From Acinetobacter gerneri DSM 14967 = CIP 107464 = MTCC 9824 (lineage in GTDB: Bacteria > Pseudomonadota > Gammaproteobacteria > Pseudomonadales > Moraxellaceae), in contig NZ_KB849544.1 of the NCBI RefSeq assembly GCF_000368565.1, forward strand, positions 303,908-367,907: a stretch of DNA of 64,000 nt, written 5' to 3'. This document shows positions 54,914-64,000 of the stretch, piece by piece; position 1 is the stretch's first letter; each line of letters opens with the position of its first letter. Below the pieces are notes generated by a model. It was given only the letters and a program-made list of their open reading frames with translations, was not told the DNA's origin and searched no databases. The position numbers and the translations under genes were made by a program.

Positions 54914-56110
54914 TCAGCTTACCAACTGGTGAATACGTGAAGATGCGGCTTGACGTGCAAGTTTGTCGGTTTCTAAGATTGTATCAATCGAATCCGCTAC
55001 ACCATTGTGAACGTGATTTAAAGTATGTTCAACCACTTGTGCAATATGTAAAAAGCCAATTTTTTGCTCTAAAAATGCCGCAACAGCAACTTCATTCGCC
55101 GCATTTAAAATCGATGGGGCTAAACCACCTGCACGCATTGCTTGACGAGCCAATTTTAAGGCAGGAAAACGCGTGGTATCAGGTTGAGTAAAATTGAGTG
55201 TCGCTACATCAAAGAGATCCAATGCAGGAACATGTGTTTGGATACGCTCAGGCCACGCCAAGGCGTGTGCAATCGGCGTACACATATCAGGATTTCCCAT
55301 TTGAGCCAAAGTTGAACCATCTACATATTGAACCATAGAATGAATGATACTTTGTGGATGAACGACAACTGTAACAAAATGTTCGGAAATTGAAAACAAA
55401 TGACACGCTTCGATCAATTCCAAACCTTTATTCATCAAAGTTGCTGAATCAACGGATATTTTTTGACCCATTGACCAATTTGGATGCTTGACTGCTTGCG
55501 CGGGTGTAACATTTTCGAGTTGTTCTAAGGTGTGATTGAGAAATGGACCACCTGAGGCAGTCAGTAATACTTTTTCAACCCCGAGTTTAGGTTGTCCATT
55601 TCGTTCAATTTGTAAATAATTTTGCGGTAGACATTGAAATATTGCGTTATGTTCTGAATCAACAGGTAACAATAAGGCTTGATGATCTTTAGCAGCCTGT
55701 ATCATCAAATCACCAGACATCACCAAAGCTTCTTTATTTGCAAGTAAAACACGTTTACCTGATTTTACTGCTGCTAAGGTAGGTAATAATCCTGCTGCAC
55801 CAACAATCGCAGCCATGACCACATCAACTTCAGGATGTTCGGCAACACTAACCAAACCATCCTCACCTGTTAAAATCTCAATATGATCGAGCTGAAGCTT
55901 CGCTAAATACTGTTGCAATTCCTGTACTTTATTTTCAGGAACTACAACCACTCTCGGTCGAAATTGTTTGCATATTTCACTTAATTCTTGAATACGACTC
56001 TGTGCCGTCACCGCAAAAACTGAGTATTTTTCAGGGTGCTGCTCTAAAATTTTCAAGGTACTTTGACCAATTGAACCTGTAGCACCCAATATACAAACAG
56101 ATTGTGTCAT
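54914..56110 (-). CDS. dxr: 1-deoxy-D-xylulose 5-phosphate reductoisomerase
   Basis: A 398-residue enzyme of the MEP isoprenoid pathway converting DXP to MEP with NADPH. Features: GATGSIGQSTLKILEQHP at the N-terminus, LLPVDSEHNAIFQCL, LTASGGPF, and HPNWSMGQKISVDSATLMNKGLE. Its ATG directly follows the cdsA stop with no spacer. Confidence 0.97.
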   Translation of the reverse strand: MTQSVCILGATGSIGQSTLKILEQHPEKYSVFAVTAQSRIQELSEICKQFRPRVVVVPENKVQELQQYLAKLQLDHIEILTGEDGLVSVAEHPEVDVVMAAIVGAAGLLPTLAAVKSGKRVLLANKEALVMSGDLMIQAAKDHQALLLPVDSEHNAIFQCLPQNYLQIERNGQPKLGVEKVLLTASGGPFLNHTLEQLENVTPAQAVKHPNWSMGQKISVDSATLMNKGLELIEACHLFSISEHFVTVVVHPQSIIHSMVQYVDGSTLAQMGNPDMCTPIAHALAWPERIQTHVPALDLFDVATLNFTQPDTTRFPALKLARQAMRAGGLAPSILNAANEVAVAAFLEQKIGFLHIAQVVEHTLNHVHNGVADSIDTILETDKLARQAASSRIHQLVS

Positions 56111-56941
56111 CTATAAATCTACACCGATTAAATTTAAAATATACATTGCCGCAGCAAAAAATGGTGCTGCTGCAAGTAGGGAGTCTATTCGATCTAATAC
56201 ACCACCATGTCCCGGTAACACACGACCAGAATCTTTCACACCGGCACGACGCTTAATCATTGATTCAAGCAAATCGCCAAGTACGGATGCGAACACAGTA
56301 ATAATAGAAAGAATAAGGAAAAGAATATGCTGTGCAAGGGTTAAAGAGTTCAGATATACAGATTGAACAGTAACAATCACAATAATTACTGTGACTAAAC
56401 CACCCAATAAACCTTCGATTGATTTGTTAGGACTCACATCAGGTGCGAGTTTGCGTTTACCTAACTTACGCCCCACAAAATATGCACCACTGTCTGCACC
56501 CCAAACCAGCAAGAACAAATACATCAACCACCAAGGCGATGATGAGTTCCAAACCGAATAAATCGCAGTAACAGCCGCACTAATCAAAACCAAACCAATC
56601 ACATTGAGCGATGGATTGTACCAACCATCATATTCTGGAAAGTTCTTAACCCAAAAAAAGCTAAAAACCCAAGTCAGAATTGAAGCGCTCCATAGCAAAA
56701 TTGCGAGGTCACTAAAATATAATGCTAAACCAGACACTACAGCTGTCAAAAGTCCAAAGCATCCTGCATAAAAAACATTGACTCGATCAGTATTGCTCGG
56801 CATGAGTTTAAACCACTCATAACCCGCTGCCCCTGCAGCGATAATCATCAACACTAACATTGGATAATGTGATTTAGTCGCGAACATACAGCTCAAGACC
56901 ACTGCAACCAAGACCAATGCGGTAATAATCCGCTCTAACAT
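56111..56941 (-). CDS. cdsA: phosphatidate cytidylyltransferase CdsA
   Basis: A 276-residue multi-span membrane enzyme making CDP-diacylglycerol. The signature SMIKRRAGVKDSGRVLPGHGG, continuing VLDRIDS, is intact near the C-terminus. The ATG at 56941 (MLERIITALVL) is chosen because the frame's upstream part overlaps uppS. Ten bases separate it from the uppS stop. Confidence 0.95.
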   Translation of the reverse strand: MLERIITALVLVAVVLSCMFATKSHYPMLVLMIIAAGAAGYEWFKLMPSNTDRVNVFYAGCFGLLTAVVSGLALYFSDLAILLWSASILTWVFSFFWVKNFPEYDGWYNPSLNVIGLVLISAAVTAIYSVWNSSSPWWLMYLFLLVWGADSGAYFVGRKLGKRKLAPDVSPNKSIEGLLGGLVTVIIVIVTVQSVYLNSLTLAQHILFLILSIITVFASVLGDLLESMIKRRAGVKDSGRVLPGHGGVLDRIDSLLAAAPFFAAAMYILNLIGVDL

Positions 56942-56951
56942 TATGTATTCT

Positions 56952-57692
56952 CTATTTCTCTTGTTGAATTTGCTCTGAAGTTTTACCGAAACGTCTTTCA
57001 CGCCCATTGAACACATCAATCGCATGTTCTAATTCTTCAACGGTAAATTCAGGCCACAAAGTCTGGGTGAAGTATAGCTCTGCATAAGCAGATTGCCATA
57101 ATAAAAAATTAGATAGACGATAATCCCCCCCAGTGCGAATCAACAGATCCACAGGAGCCAAATCACCTAAACTAATATTTTGCCCAAACATATCGGAATC
57201 GATCTGATTCACATCAAGCTTGTGCTCTTTAACCATCATTGCAAGACGCTTAGCGGTATCTGCGATATCCCACATTCCACCATAGCTGACTGCGATTGTT
57301 AAAGTCATGTTACGAAACTTAGCAGTCCTTTGTTCGGCATGCAACATTAAATCTTGAAGTTCTGGGGAAAGGCGACTTCGATCACCAATAAAACGTAAAG
57401 AAATTTCAAATTTTTCCATACGTGGAATCTGTTCATTGATCGTGTCTTTTAATAAAGACATTAACAAATCAACCTCATATTGAGGTCTATTCCAGTTTTC
57501 ACTCGAAAATGCAAAGACAGTGAGCGCTTCTATACCCACTTCACGACAATATTCTACGATAGGATCTAGGACATTTTTCCCTTCACGGTGTCCCTGTCCT
57601 TTTTCCAGTTGTTTCTTTTTAGCAAAACGATTGTTGCCATCCATAATGATGGCAACATGTTTTGGAAGATGATGCTCTTCTGAATTGGTCAT
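56952..57692 (-). CDS. uppS: undecaprenyl (polyprenyl) diphosphate synthase
   Basis: A 246-residue cis-prenyltransferase making the C55 carrier lipid for peptidoglycan. The first motif reads IIMDGNNRFAKKK, where most orthologues have MDGNGRWAKK. The remaining motifs are standard: AFSSENWNRP, ISYGG-like VSYGGMWDI, and DLLIRTGGDYRLSNFLLWQSAYAE. It lies 6 bases after frr. Confidence 0.95.
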   Translation of the reverse strand: MTNSEEHHLPKHVAIIMDGNNRFAKKKQLEKGQGHREGKNVLDPIVEYCREVGIEALTVFAFSSENWNRPQYEVDLLMSLLKDTINEQIPRMEKFEISLRFIGDRSRLSPELQDLMLHAEQRTAKFRNMTLTIAVSYGGMWDIADTAKRLAMMVKEHKLDVNQIDSDMFGQNISLGDLAPVDLLIRTGGDYRLSNFLLWQSAYAELYFTQTLWPEFTVEELEHAIDVFNGRERRFGKTSEQIQQEK

Positions 57693-57698
57693 TGAAAC

Positions 57699-58253
57699 TT
57701 AGACCTTCATCAATTCAGCTTCTTTCGCAGCAAGACGTTTATCGACTTCAGCAACATATTTATCAGTGATTTTTTGAATATCATCACCTGCACGGCGTTC
57801 ATCATCTTCTGAAATTTCTTTATCTTTCAACAATGATTTGATATCGCCTAAAACATCACGACGGATATTACGAATCGCAATTTTTGCATTTTCAGCTTCA
57901 TTACGCGCAACTTTTTGCATGTCACGACGAGTTTCTTCTGTCAAAGCTGGTAATGGCACACGAATCGCATCAGCAGAAATTGGGTTTAAACCCAAATCAC
58001 TTTCACGAATCGCTTTATCAATCGCAGAAACCATTGTACGTTCAAATGGTTGTACGATCAGCGTACGTGAATCTTCAACACCCACGTTAGCAACTTGGTT
58101 TAATGGAACATCTGAACCATAGTAAGGAACCATAACCCCATTTAAAATCGATGGATGCGCACGGCCCGTACGAACTTTAGCAAAACCTTGTTCAAGTGAA
58201 TCAAGGGTTTTTTGCATGCGATCTTCGCTGTCTTTTTTAAGATCGTTAATCAT
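57699..58253 (-). CDS. frr: ribosome recycling factor
   Basis: A 184-residue [55 protein letters not shown] and the basic C-terminal helix are diagnostic. It splits post-termination ribosomes with EF-G. About 80 bp after pyrH. Confidence 0.97.
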   Translation of the reverse strand: MINDLKKDSEDRMQKTLDSLEQGFAKVRTGRAHPSILNGVMVPYYGSDVPLNQVANVGVEDSRTLIVQPFERTMVSAIDKAIRESDLGLNPISADAIRVPLPALTEETRRDMQKVARNEAENAKIAIRNIRRDVLGDIKSLLKDKEISEDDERRAGDDIQKITDKYVAEVDKRLAAKEAELMKV

Positions 58254-58332
58254 ATGATCTTCCTTACTTATTTCGTCAAAGGTCTAAAACTTAAAATGGC
58301 AGTAGTATAATGAGCTTTGATGCTCACGTACA

Positions 58333-59061
58333 TCAATTTGTAACGTGAGTACCTTCTTTTTCACCCATTACCACTGAAAGCAATGCGCCAGATTTGTTCA
58401 TATCAAATACTTGAAGTGGCACATTGTGGTCACGACATAAGCAGATCGCTGTCAAATCCATAACACCCAACTTCTCATCCAACACTTGGTCAAATGTCAA
58501 ATGATCATATTTTACTGCATCGTCATATTTGCTTGGGTCTTTATTGTAAACACCGTCAACTTTAGTTGCTTTTAAGATTAAGCTCGCTTCGATCTCGATA
58601 CCACGTAAACATGCTGCTGTATCAGTCGTAAAGAACGGGTTACCCGTACCTGCAACAAATACGCACACTTCACCTTGAGTAAGATGACGAATCGCATCAC
58701 GACTAGAATAAGACTCAACCACTGTACCAATCGGAAGTGCTGACATTAAACGAGTTTTGATATTGCGACGTACCAAAGCATCACGCATAGCCAAGCCATT
58801 CATTACTGTCGCAAGCATACCCATTTGGTCACCTGTTACACGACCAACCAAACCATCTTTTTGCAACTGGCTACCACGATATAAGTTACCGCCACCAACA
58901 ACGATACCGACTTGCACACCGAGCCCAACCAAATGTGCAATAGACAATGACATTTGATCAAGTACTTGCGCGTCAATACCCATATCTTTATTTCCAGCAA
59001 GGGCCTCGCCAGAAAGTTTTAATAAGATACGCGAATAACGCGGATTTTTTGAATCTGACAT
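58333..59061 (-). CDS. pyrH: uridylate kinase (UMP kinase)
   Basis: A 242-residue hexameric amino-acid-kinase-fold enzyme. [53 protein letters not shown] and [12 protein letters not shown] are present. It phosphorylates UMP. First gene of the pyrH-frr-uppS-cdsA-dxr run. Confidence 0.97.
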   Translation of the reverse strand: MSDSKNPRYSRILLKLSGEALAGNKDMGIDAQVLDQMSLSIAHLVGLGVQVGIVVGGGNLYRGSQLQKDGLVGRVTGDQMGMLATVMNGLAMRDALVRRNIKTRLMSALPIGTVVESYSSRDAIRHLTQGEVCVFVAGTGNPFFTTDTAACLRGIEIEASLILKATKVDGVYNKDPSKYDDAVKYDHLTFDQVLDEKLGVMDLTAICLCRDHNVPLQVFDMNKSGALLSVVMGEKEGTHVTN

Positions 59062-59126
59062 ACCGTAATCTCCAAAACTTAGCTTTATCTTAATTTATAT
59101 AAATTTGTGAATAAAATGACCAATCT

Positions 59127-60470
59127 TTAGGCTGACTTGATACTGATCAATTTTGCAAATAAATCATATTCATCTGCATCAGTAATTTCGACTTCTAACA
59201 AGTCACCTTGCTTAATTTGGCTCTTATCAATATCTTCAACAAATACGTTGCCATCAATTTCAGGTGCATCTGCATAAGAACGAGCGACTGCAACAGGATA
59301 TTCGTCTTCTAAACCGTCAACCAGAACCGTCATGGTTTGACCAATACGTTTTTGCAATTTAGCTGAAGAAATTTCTTGTTGAACCTGCATGAAACGTTCA
59401 TAACGCTCTTGCTTAATGTCTTCTGGCACATGATCTGGCAAATCGTTAGCCGTAGCACCTTCAACTGGTGAATAGGTAAAGCAACCTACACGATCAAGCT
59501 GAGCTTCTTTCAACCAATCGAGTAACATTTGGAAGTCTTCTTCAGTTTCACCAGGGAAACCCACCACAAATGTTGAACGAATCACCAAATCAGGACATTT
59601 TTCACGCCATAATTTCAAACGTTCCAAGGTATTTTCACTATGCGCTGGACGCTTCATGAGTTTTAAAATACGAGGACTCGCATGTTGGAATGGAATATCC
59701 AAATAAGGCAAAATCTTACCTTGAGCCATGAGATCAATCACAGCATCCACGTGCGGATAAGGATAAACATAATGTAAACGCACCCAAATGCCTAACTGAC
59801 CGAGTGCTTCACACATATCAAAGAATTTAGTTTTGACAGGTTGACCATTCCAAAAATCAAGCTTGTATTTGGTATCTAGACCATAAGCTGAGGTATCTTG
59901 GGAAATGACCAAAACTTCTTTTACACCCGCCTTTTTAAGTGCTTGGGCTTCACTCAATACTGAACCAACTGGACGAGAAACCAAGTCACCACGCATGCTT
60001 GGAATAATGCAGAAAGTACAACGATGGTTACACCCTTCCGATATTTTCAAGTAAGCATAATGTTTTGGTGTAAGACGAACGCCTTGTTCAGGAACCAAAT
60101 CAATAAAAGGATTGTGCTTAGGTGGTGCTGGTACATATTCATGTACAGCTTCCATCACATCTTGATAAGCTGCTGCGCCTGTTACTTTCAACACATTTGG
60201 GTGCATTTCACGAATTTTAGCTTCGTCTTTACCCATACAACCTGTCACAATCACACGGCCATTTGAGCTCATGGCTTCGCCAATCGCATCTAACGACTCT
60301 TGTACTGCAGATTCAATAAAACCACAGGTATTTACAACAACTAAATCTGCACCATCATAATCCGATGCGACTTGATAACCTTCAGTTTTTAACTGAGTTA
60401 AAATTCTCTCAGAATCTACCAATGCCTTAGGACAACCTAAAGATACAAAACCGACTTTGGGGGACTTCAT
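59127..60470 (-). CDS. rimO: ribosomal protein S12 methylthiotransferase RimO
   Basis: A 447-residue radical-SAM enzyme that methylthiolates Asp88 of S12. The N-terminal MTTase domain has its three cluster cysteines ([27 protein letters not shown]). The radical-SAM motif is [11 protein letters not shown]; a TRAM domain follows. The ATG at 60470 is chosen because [15 protein letters not shown] is the family start and the preceding 54 codons are unrelated. Confidence 0.95.
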   Translation of the reverse strand: MKSPKVGFVSLGCPKALVDSERILTQLKTEGYQVASDYDGADLVVVNTCGFIESAVQESLDAIGEAMSSNGRVIVTGCMGKDEAKIREMHPNVLKVTGAAAYQDVMEAVHEYVPAPPKHNPFIDLVPEQGVRLTPKHYAYLKISEGCNHRCTFCIIPSMRGDLVSRPVGSVLSEAQALKKAGVKEVLVISQDTSAYGLDTKYKLDFWNGQPVKTKFFDMCEALGQLGIWVRLHYVYPYPHVDAVIDLMAQGKILPYLDIPFQHASPRILKLMKRPAHSENTLERLKLWREKCPDLVIRSTFVVGFPGETEEDFQMLLDWLKEAQLDRVGCFTYSPVEGATANDLPDHVPEDIKQERYERFMQVQQEISSAKLQKRIGQTMTVLVDGLEDEYPVAVARSYADAPEIDGNVFVEDIDKSQIKQGDLLEVEITDADEYDLFAKLISIKSA

Positions 60471-60851
60471 GAATCTGCGCTCCACTAGAATCCGCGTATT
60501 GTATGTCTTTTCTAACGATAAAAATAGGTAAAAACTGCACTCTTTGCATAATGCACCAAAATACGACCAGTTTTTTAACAAAATAATAAAATGCACCATT
60601 TTGATGCATAACATATTTGCAGTATGATTCAATTAAAATCTCAAGATGGATTTCTGGAACAAGATATTCTCTATTTTGATTTTTTGAGCGATTTAACAAC
60701 TTGAGTTTGTTTTATTTGAACCTGATTGGGTCATAAATAGAGGGATAAACAAAATCTACTTTATTGACTTCAAATCAAATGTGCGAAATTTAATCATTTG
60801 TATGCTCACTGCTTTAAATAATTTCACATGCACTATTTTCTGTGGCGACAC

Positions 60852-60868
60852 TGCACAGTTTTGGCACA
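60852..60868 (+). promoter_or_regulatory. candidate NtrC-binding site
   Basis: TGCACAGTTTTGGCACA resembles the 17-bp NtrC consensus TGCACCATTTTGGTGCA. It lies about 105 bases before the -24 element. A weaker one, TGCACTGATTTTGTATA, is at 60925-60941. Confidence 0.4.
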
Positions 60869-60973
60869 ACAGATAGTTCATTTAAGCAGCACGCATAAAA
60901 TACGCTCCAGACTTGAATTTATTTTGCACTGATTTTGTATAAGAACAGGATAAAAGCCTTAAAAATGTAAAGT

Positions 60974-60988
60974 TGGCGTGCATTTTGC
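60974..60988 (+). promoter_or_regulatory. candidate sigma-54 (-24/-12) promoter of glnLG
   Basis: TGGC (60974-60977), seven bases, TTGC (60985-60988) matches the TGGC-N7-TTGC spacing of RpoN promoters. The glnL ATG is 114 bases downstream of the -12 element. Confidence 0.5.
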
Positions 60989-61101
60989 ATAATCTTCATC
61001 GCGTAAATCGGCAACTTGGATAACAAAACCCGATTCAAACTCGGATTAACCATATAGATGCAGCTGAAATTGCGCTATTTTAATACAGGAATAACTGGCA
61101 A

Positions 61102-62211
61102 ATGGATCAATACCCGACGATTGATTATCGATTACTAGTGGACAACATGACCACAGCGATTCTCCTTGTCGATAAAGATTTAAATATTTTTTATCTCAAT
61201 TCATCTTCGGAAGCGCTATTTGATATCAGTCTGCTTCGTGCTTCTGGTCAACCTGTAATCAGCATATTACATGCACCTAATGATAGCTTTAATACTTTAG
61301 AAGCTTTAGAAAATGCACTCAATAAAGGTCAAGCCTACACGCGACGTGAAGCGATTATCAATGTCAACTTTAAAGACATTCATGTTGACTATACCGTTTC
61401 GCAGCTAAATACAGGCAAATCTTATCACCCACTCTTATTGATCGAACTAAATCCAATTGATCGCATGTTGAAGATTGCCAAAGAAGAAAACTCTATTCAA
61501 CAGCATCAAGTCGCACGTCAACTCATTCGTGGCGTGGCGCATGAAATTAAAAATCCTTTGGGCGGTATCCGTGGTGCAACTCAATTATTGGCGCGTAGTC
61601 TAAACGACCCTCAATATAGCGAGTTTACCGACATTATTATTAGTGAAGTTGACCGCTTGCGTACCCTTGCAGATACCATGCTCGGTTCTAGACAATTGCC
61701 AAGTTATGAATTGATCAATGTGCATGAGCCTTTGGAACGTGTACGTGCACTTATTGTCAACCAAACCAAAAAGAAAATTAAGATTACGCGTGACTACGAT
61801 CTGTCTTTGCCCGATGTCAAAGCTGATCGAGATCAAATGATCCAAGTCATTTTAAACATTAGTGTCAATGCTATTCAGGCGATGACTGAAAATAAAGAAT
61901 TTTTTATAGAACATCAACCTGAATTGATTTTACGTACCCGCATTGCACGTCTAGTGACGATTAATGGCGTATTAAATCGTTCAGTGGTTCGTATCGATAT
62001 AGAAGACAATGGACCGGGAGTCCCTGAAGAAATTTTAGAATCAGTTTTCTATCCTTTGGTGACTGGCCGCGCCAAAGGCACAGGGCTCGGTCTGAGCATT
62101 GCACAAAATATTATGCATCAACATAACGGAATGATTGAATGCCAATCAGTTCCTGGAAAAACAGTATTTAGCTTATATTTACCTTGGGAGTCTAACCATG
62201 TCGCGAAATAA
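61102..62211 (+). CDS. glnL: nitrogen regulation sensor kinase NtrB
   Basis: A 369-residue cytoplasmic histidine kinase. A PAS domain (about 5-115) precedes the dimerisation domain with phospho-His in GVAHEIKNPLGG (about 147), followed by the ATPase motifs NISVNAIQAM, IEDNGPGVP and GTGLGLSIAQNI. With PII it phosphorylates or dephosphorylates NtrC according to nitrogen status. Its last 14 bases overlap the ntrC start, so translation is coupled. Confidence 0.93.
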   Translation: MDQYPTIDYRLLVDNMTTAILLVDKDLNIFYLNSSSEALFDISLLRASGQPVISILHAPNDSFNTLEALENALNKGQAYTRREAIINVNFKDIHVDYTVSQLNTGKSYHPLLLIELNPIDRMLKIAKEENSIQQHQVARQLIRGVAHEIKNPLGGIRGATQLLARSLNDPQYSEFTDIIISEVDRLRTLADTMLGSRQLPSYELINVHEPLERVRALIVNQTKKKIKITRDYDLSLPDVKADRDQMIQVILNISVNAIQAMTENKEFFIEHQPELILRTRIARLVTINGVLNRSVVRIDIEDNGPGVPEEILESVFYPLVTGRAKGTGLGLSIAQNIMHQHNGMIECQSVPGKTVFSLYLPWESNHVAK

Positions 62212-63694
62212 AATATGGGTAATCGATGATGACCGCGCCATGCGCTGGGTGCTTGAAAAAACATTTAAAGAAGAAGGTTTTGATGTCACCAGCTTTGAAG
62301 AAGCTCAATCTGCTTTAAACCAACTCAGCAACGATGCTCCTGATGTAATTCTTACAGACATCCGTATGCCGGGCATAGATGGTTTGACATTTTTAGGCAA
62401 AGTAAAAAACAGTTTTCCAGACTTACCTGTCATCATTATGACAGCGCATTCTGATTTAGAGTCTGCTGTATCAAGTTATCAAACTGGGGCTTTTGAATAT
62501 TTACCTAAGCCTTTTGACATCGATGAAGCGCTGGCGCTGGTCAATCGCGCCATTATGCATGTCAACAAATTGCAGCAACAAGAATCAGCTAAAAGTGTTG
62601 CTCCGATCCAATCTACCGAAATCATTGGTGAATCTCCTGCGATGCAAGAGGTCTTTCGTGCGATTGGTCGTTTGTCACAATCGCATATTACAGTACTAAT
62701 CAATGGTGAATCAGGTACAGGTAAAGAGTTGGTCGCACATGCCCTGCATCGCCACTCACCACGTGGTAGCAAGCCTTTTATCGCTTTAAACATGGCAGCC
62801 ATTCCAAAAGATCTGATTGAAACTGAACTTTTTGGACACGAAAAAGGTGCCTTCACTGGTGCAAATACACAGCGTCAAGGTCGTTTTGAACAAGCCAATG
62901 GCGGCACATTATTTTTAGATGAAATTGGCGATATGCCATTTGAAACTCAAACACGTTTACTGCGTGTTTTAGCGGATGGCGAGTTCTATCGAGTGGGTGG
63001 TCATATTCCAGTACGTGTTGATGTGCGTATTGTGGCGGCAACACACCAAGATTTAGAAAAATTGGTACATGATGGACGTTTCCGTGAAGATTTATATCAC
63101 CGTCTCAATGTGATTCGTATTCACATTCCAAAACTTGCGCATCGTAGTGAAGATATTCCGATGCTTGCACAACACTTTTTAGCACGTGCAGGTAAAGAAC
63201 TTGGCGTAAGTCCAAAAATATTACGTCCAGAAACTCAAGAATATATGCAAAAATTGCCATGGCCGGGTAATGTTCGACAACTCGAAAATACCTGCCGATG
63301 GCTGACTGTGATGATTACAGGTCGTGAAGTGTATCCAGAAGACCTCCCTTCTGAGTTGAAACAAATCCCTATTCAACAGGATGCAGCAGCAGAAAATGTA
63401 AATAATAGTGGTTTTGATCGTATATCACTGCATCATTGGGATGAGTTACTTGGACAATGGGCGATCCAAAAACTCAAAAATGGTGAAATGAAAATTTTGG
63501 ACATTGCTACGCCGATGTTTGAAAAAACGCTGATTAATGCTGCATTGCAACAAACTCGTGGGCGCAAACGCCATGCTGCAGAACTACTGGGCTGGGGTCG
63601 TAATACTTTGACTCGTAAACTCAAAGAGTTGGGCATGGATACAGTCGATGACGAGGATGAGGAAGAAAGCAAAACAACGACTATCGAGTCTTAA
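62198..63694 (+). CDS. glnG: nitrogen regulation response regulator NtrC
   Basis: A 498-residue sigma-54 activator. The receiver domain has its phospho-acceptor Asp54 in ILTDIRMPG. The AAA+ domain has Walker A GESGTGKELVA (about 170), the sigma-54 contact GAFTGA (about 217) and Walker B GGTLFLDEIGD. A Fis-type HTH (RKRHAAELLGWGRNTLTRKLKEL) closes the protein. The ATG at 62198 gives the family start MSRNKIWVIDDDRAMRW. A terminator follows. Confidence 0.96.
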   Translation: MSRNKIWVIDDDRAMRWVLEKTFKEEGFDVTSFEEAQSALNQLSNDAPDVILTDIRMPGIDGLTFLGKVKNSFPDLPVIIMTAHSDLESAVSSYQTGAFEYLPKPFDIDEALALVNRAIMHVNKLQQQESAKSVAPIQSTEIIGESPAMQEVFRAIGRLSQSHITVLINGESGTGKELVAHALHRHSPRGSKPFIALNMAAIPKDLIETELFGHEKGAFTGANTQRQGRFEQANGGTLFLDEIGDMPFETQTRLLRVLADGEFYRVGGHIPVRVDVRIVAATHQDLEKLVHDGRFREDLYHRLNVIRIHIPKLAHRSEDIPMLAQHFLARAGKELGVSPKILRPETQEYMQKLPWPGNVRQLENTCRWLTVMITGREVYPEDLPSELKQIPIQQDAAAENVNNSGFDRISLHHWDELLGQWAIQKLKNGEMKILDIATPMFEKTLINAALQQTRGRKRHAAELLGWGRNTLTRKLKELGMDTVDDEDEEESKTTTIES

Positions 63695-63712
63695 ATTTTA
63701 TAAAAATCAGCC

Positions 63713-63753
63713 ATATCAATAAAAATCTATTGGTATGGCTTTTTATCATCAAG
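63713..63753 (+). terminator. glnLG terminator
   Basis: AGCCATATCAATA pairs with TATTGGTATGGCT (one G-T pair), followed by a T-rich stretch. Confidence 0.75.
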
Positions 63754-63839
63754 CAAAAATTTTAAATCACCAATATCCCGAACAAAAATATGCGCTTGCA
63801 AAATGCGCAAATGATCGTTAAAAACAATCAGATTAACAA

Positions 63840-64000
63840 TAGGGTCTGTTGACATTTCAAATTGGTTGCGACGATGAGTATTTTTTAGATGGTATGAGGC
63901 GTAGATTGAGAAATTTAGTCATCTAAATGACCAAGCTACAACGAAATAGCATCAAAAAATACTCTCGTCCCACAGGGTTGTAGCTAAAATTATCTCAGGC
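63840..64000. repeat. dispersed repeat, copy B, MITE-like
   Basis: The first 50 bases match 10078-10127. The sequence then folds back: GACGATGAGTATTTTTTAGATG (about 63872-63893) is repeated inverted near 63950-63972 as GCATCAAAAAATACTCTCGTC, with one gap per arm. The element probably continues past the end of the window. Confidence 0.6.

Larger units (their letters stand above)
60471..61101. other. 631-bp divergent intergenic region (rimO / glnL)
   Basis: No gene is supported. The left part should hold the rimO promoter; the right part carries a likely sigma-54 promoter and two NtrC-like sites for glnL. The centre is AT-rich and unexplained. Confidence 0.5.

Overview
The window is about 64 kb of an AT-rich gammaproteobacterial chromosome, almost certainly Acinetobacter. 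Pointers are an AlkM-type alkane hydroxylase divergent from an AraC-type AlkR regulator, a phasin, Acinetobacter-type IS elements, and no LexA-type gene near recA. The species cannot be fixed from the sequence alone.

Layout. 0-13 kb: a secreted YCF48-like propeller protein (minus), an orphan small protein, a UbiB-family kinase, a tandem pair of acyl-CoA dehydrogenases, a GNAT enzyme, alkM/alkR, ppiD and hupB, and a phasin. 13-21 kb: a tail-anchored SCP2-like protein, then the complete isc iron-sulphur operon (iscR-iscS-iscU-iscA-hscB-hscA-fdx) behind a promoter carrying two IscR-type sites. 19.8-33 kb: mostly minus-strand housekeeping genes (class III nucleotide cyclase, HIT protein, mfd, Dyp peroxidase, tandem GST_N protein, RraA, NAD(P)-binding protein, histidine phosphatase, cysQ) plus rpsT on plus.

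33.1-40.8 kb is an accessory island between cysQ and a HAD phosphatase. It holds an IS3-family element abutting the C-terminal stump of a DUF3732-type ABC ATPase, then a phage-like early operon behind a 26-bp perfect palindromic operator (three small unknown genes, an ERF-family annealing protein, a frameshifted phage gene, tiny ORFs), an IS481-like element, an AlpA/Xis-like gene and a tyrosine integrase broken by two +1 frameshifts and a stop. The island looks like a decayed, immobilised prophage or mobile island.

40.9-47.9 kb: HAD phosphatase-hslR, recA with a palindrome-rich leader, an SDR and an acyl-CoA ligase placed between recA and recX, the 4.5S SRP RNA (minus) and cpoB. 48-60.5 kb: the envelope cluster on minus, pyrH-frr-uppS-cdsA-dxr-rseP-bamA-skp-lpxD-fabZ-lpxA, preceded by rimO; it combines isoprenoid and phospholipid precursor synthesis, outer-membrane protein assembly and lipid A synthesis. 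61.1-63.7 kb: glnL-glnG (ntrB-ntrC) behind a likely sigma-54 promoter. The last 160 bp begin a repeat whose first 50 bp also occur next to alkR at 10.08 kb.

All calls come from reading the sequence. No database search was run; start codons were moved to internal sites where ribosome-binding sites or family alignment argued for it.
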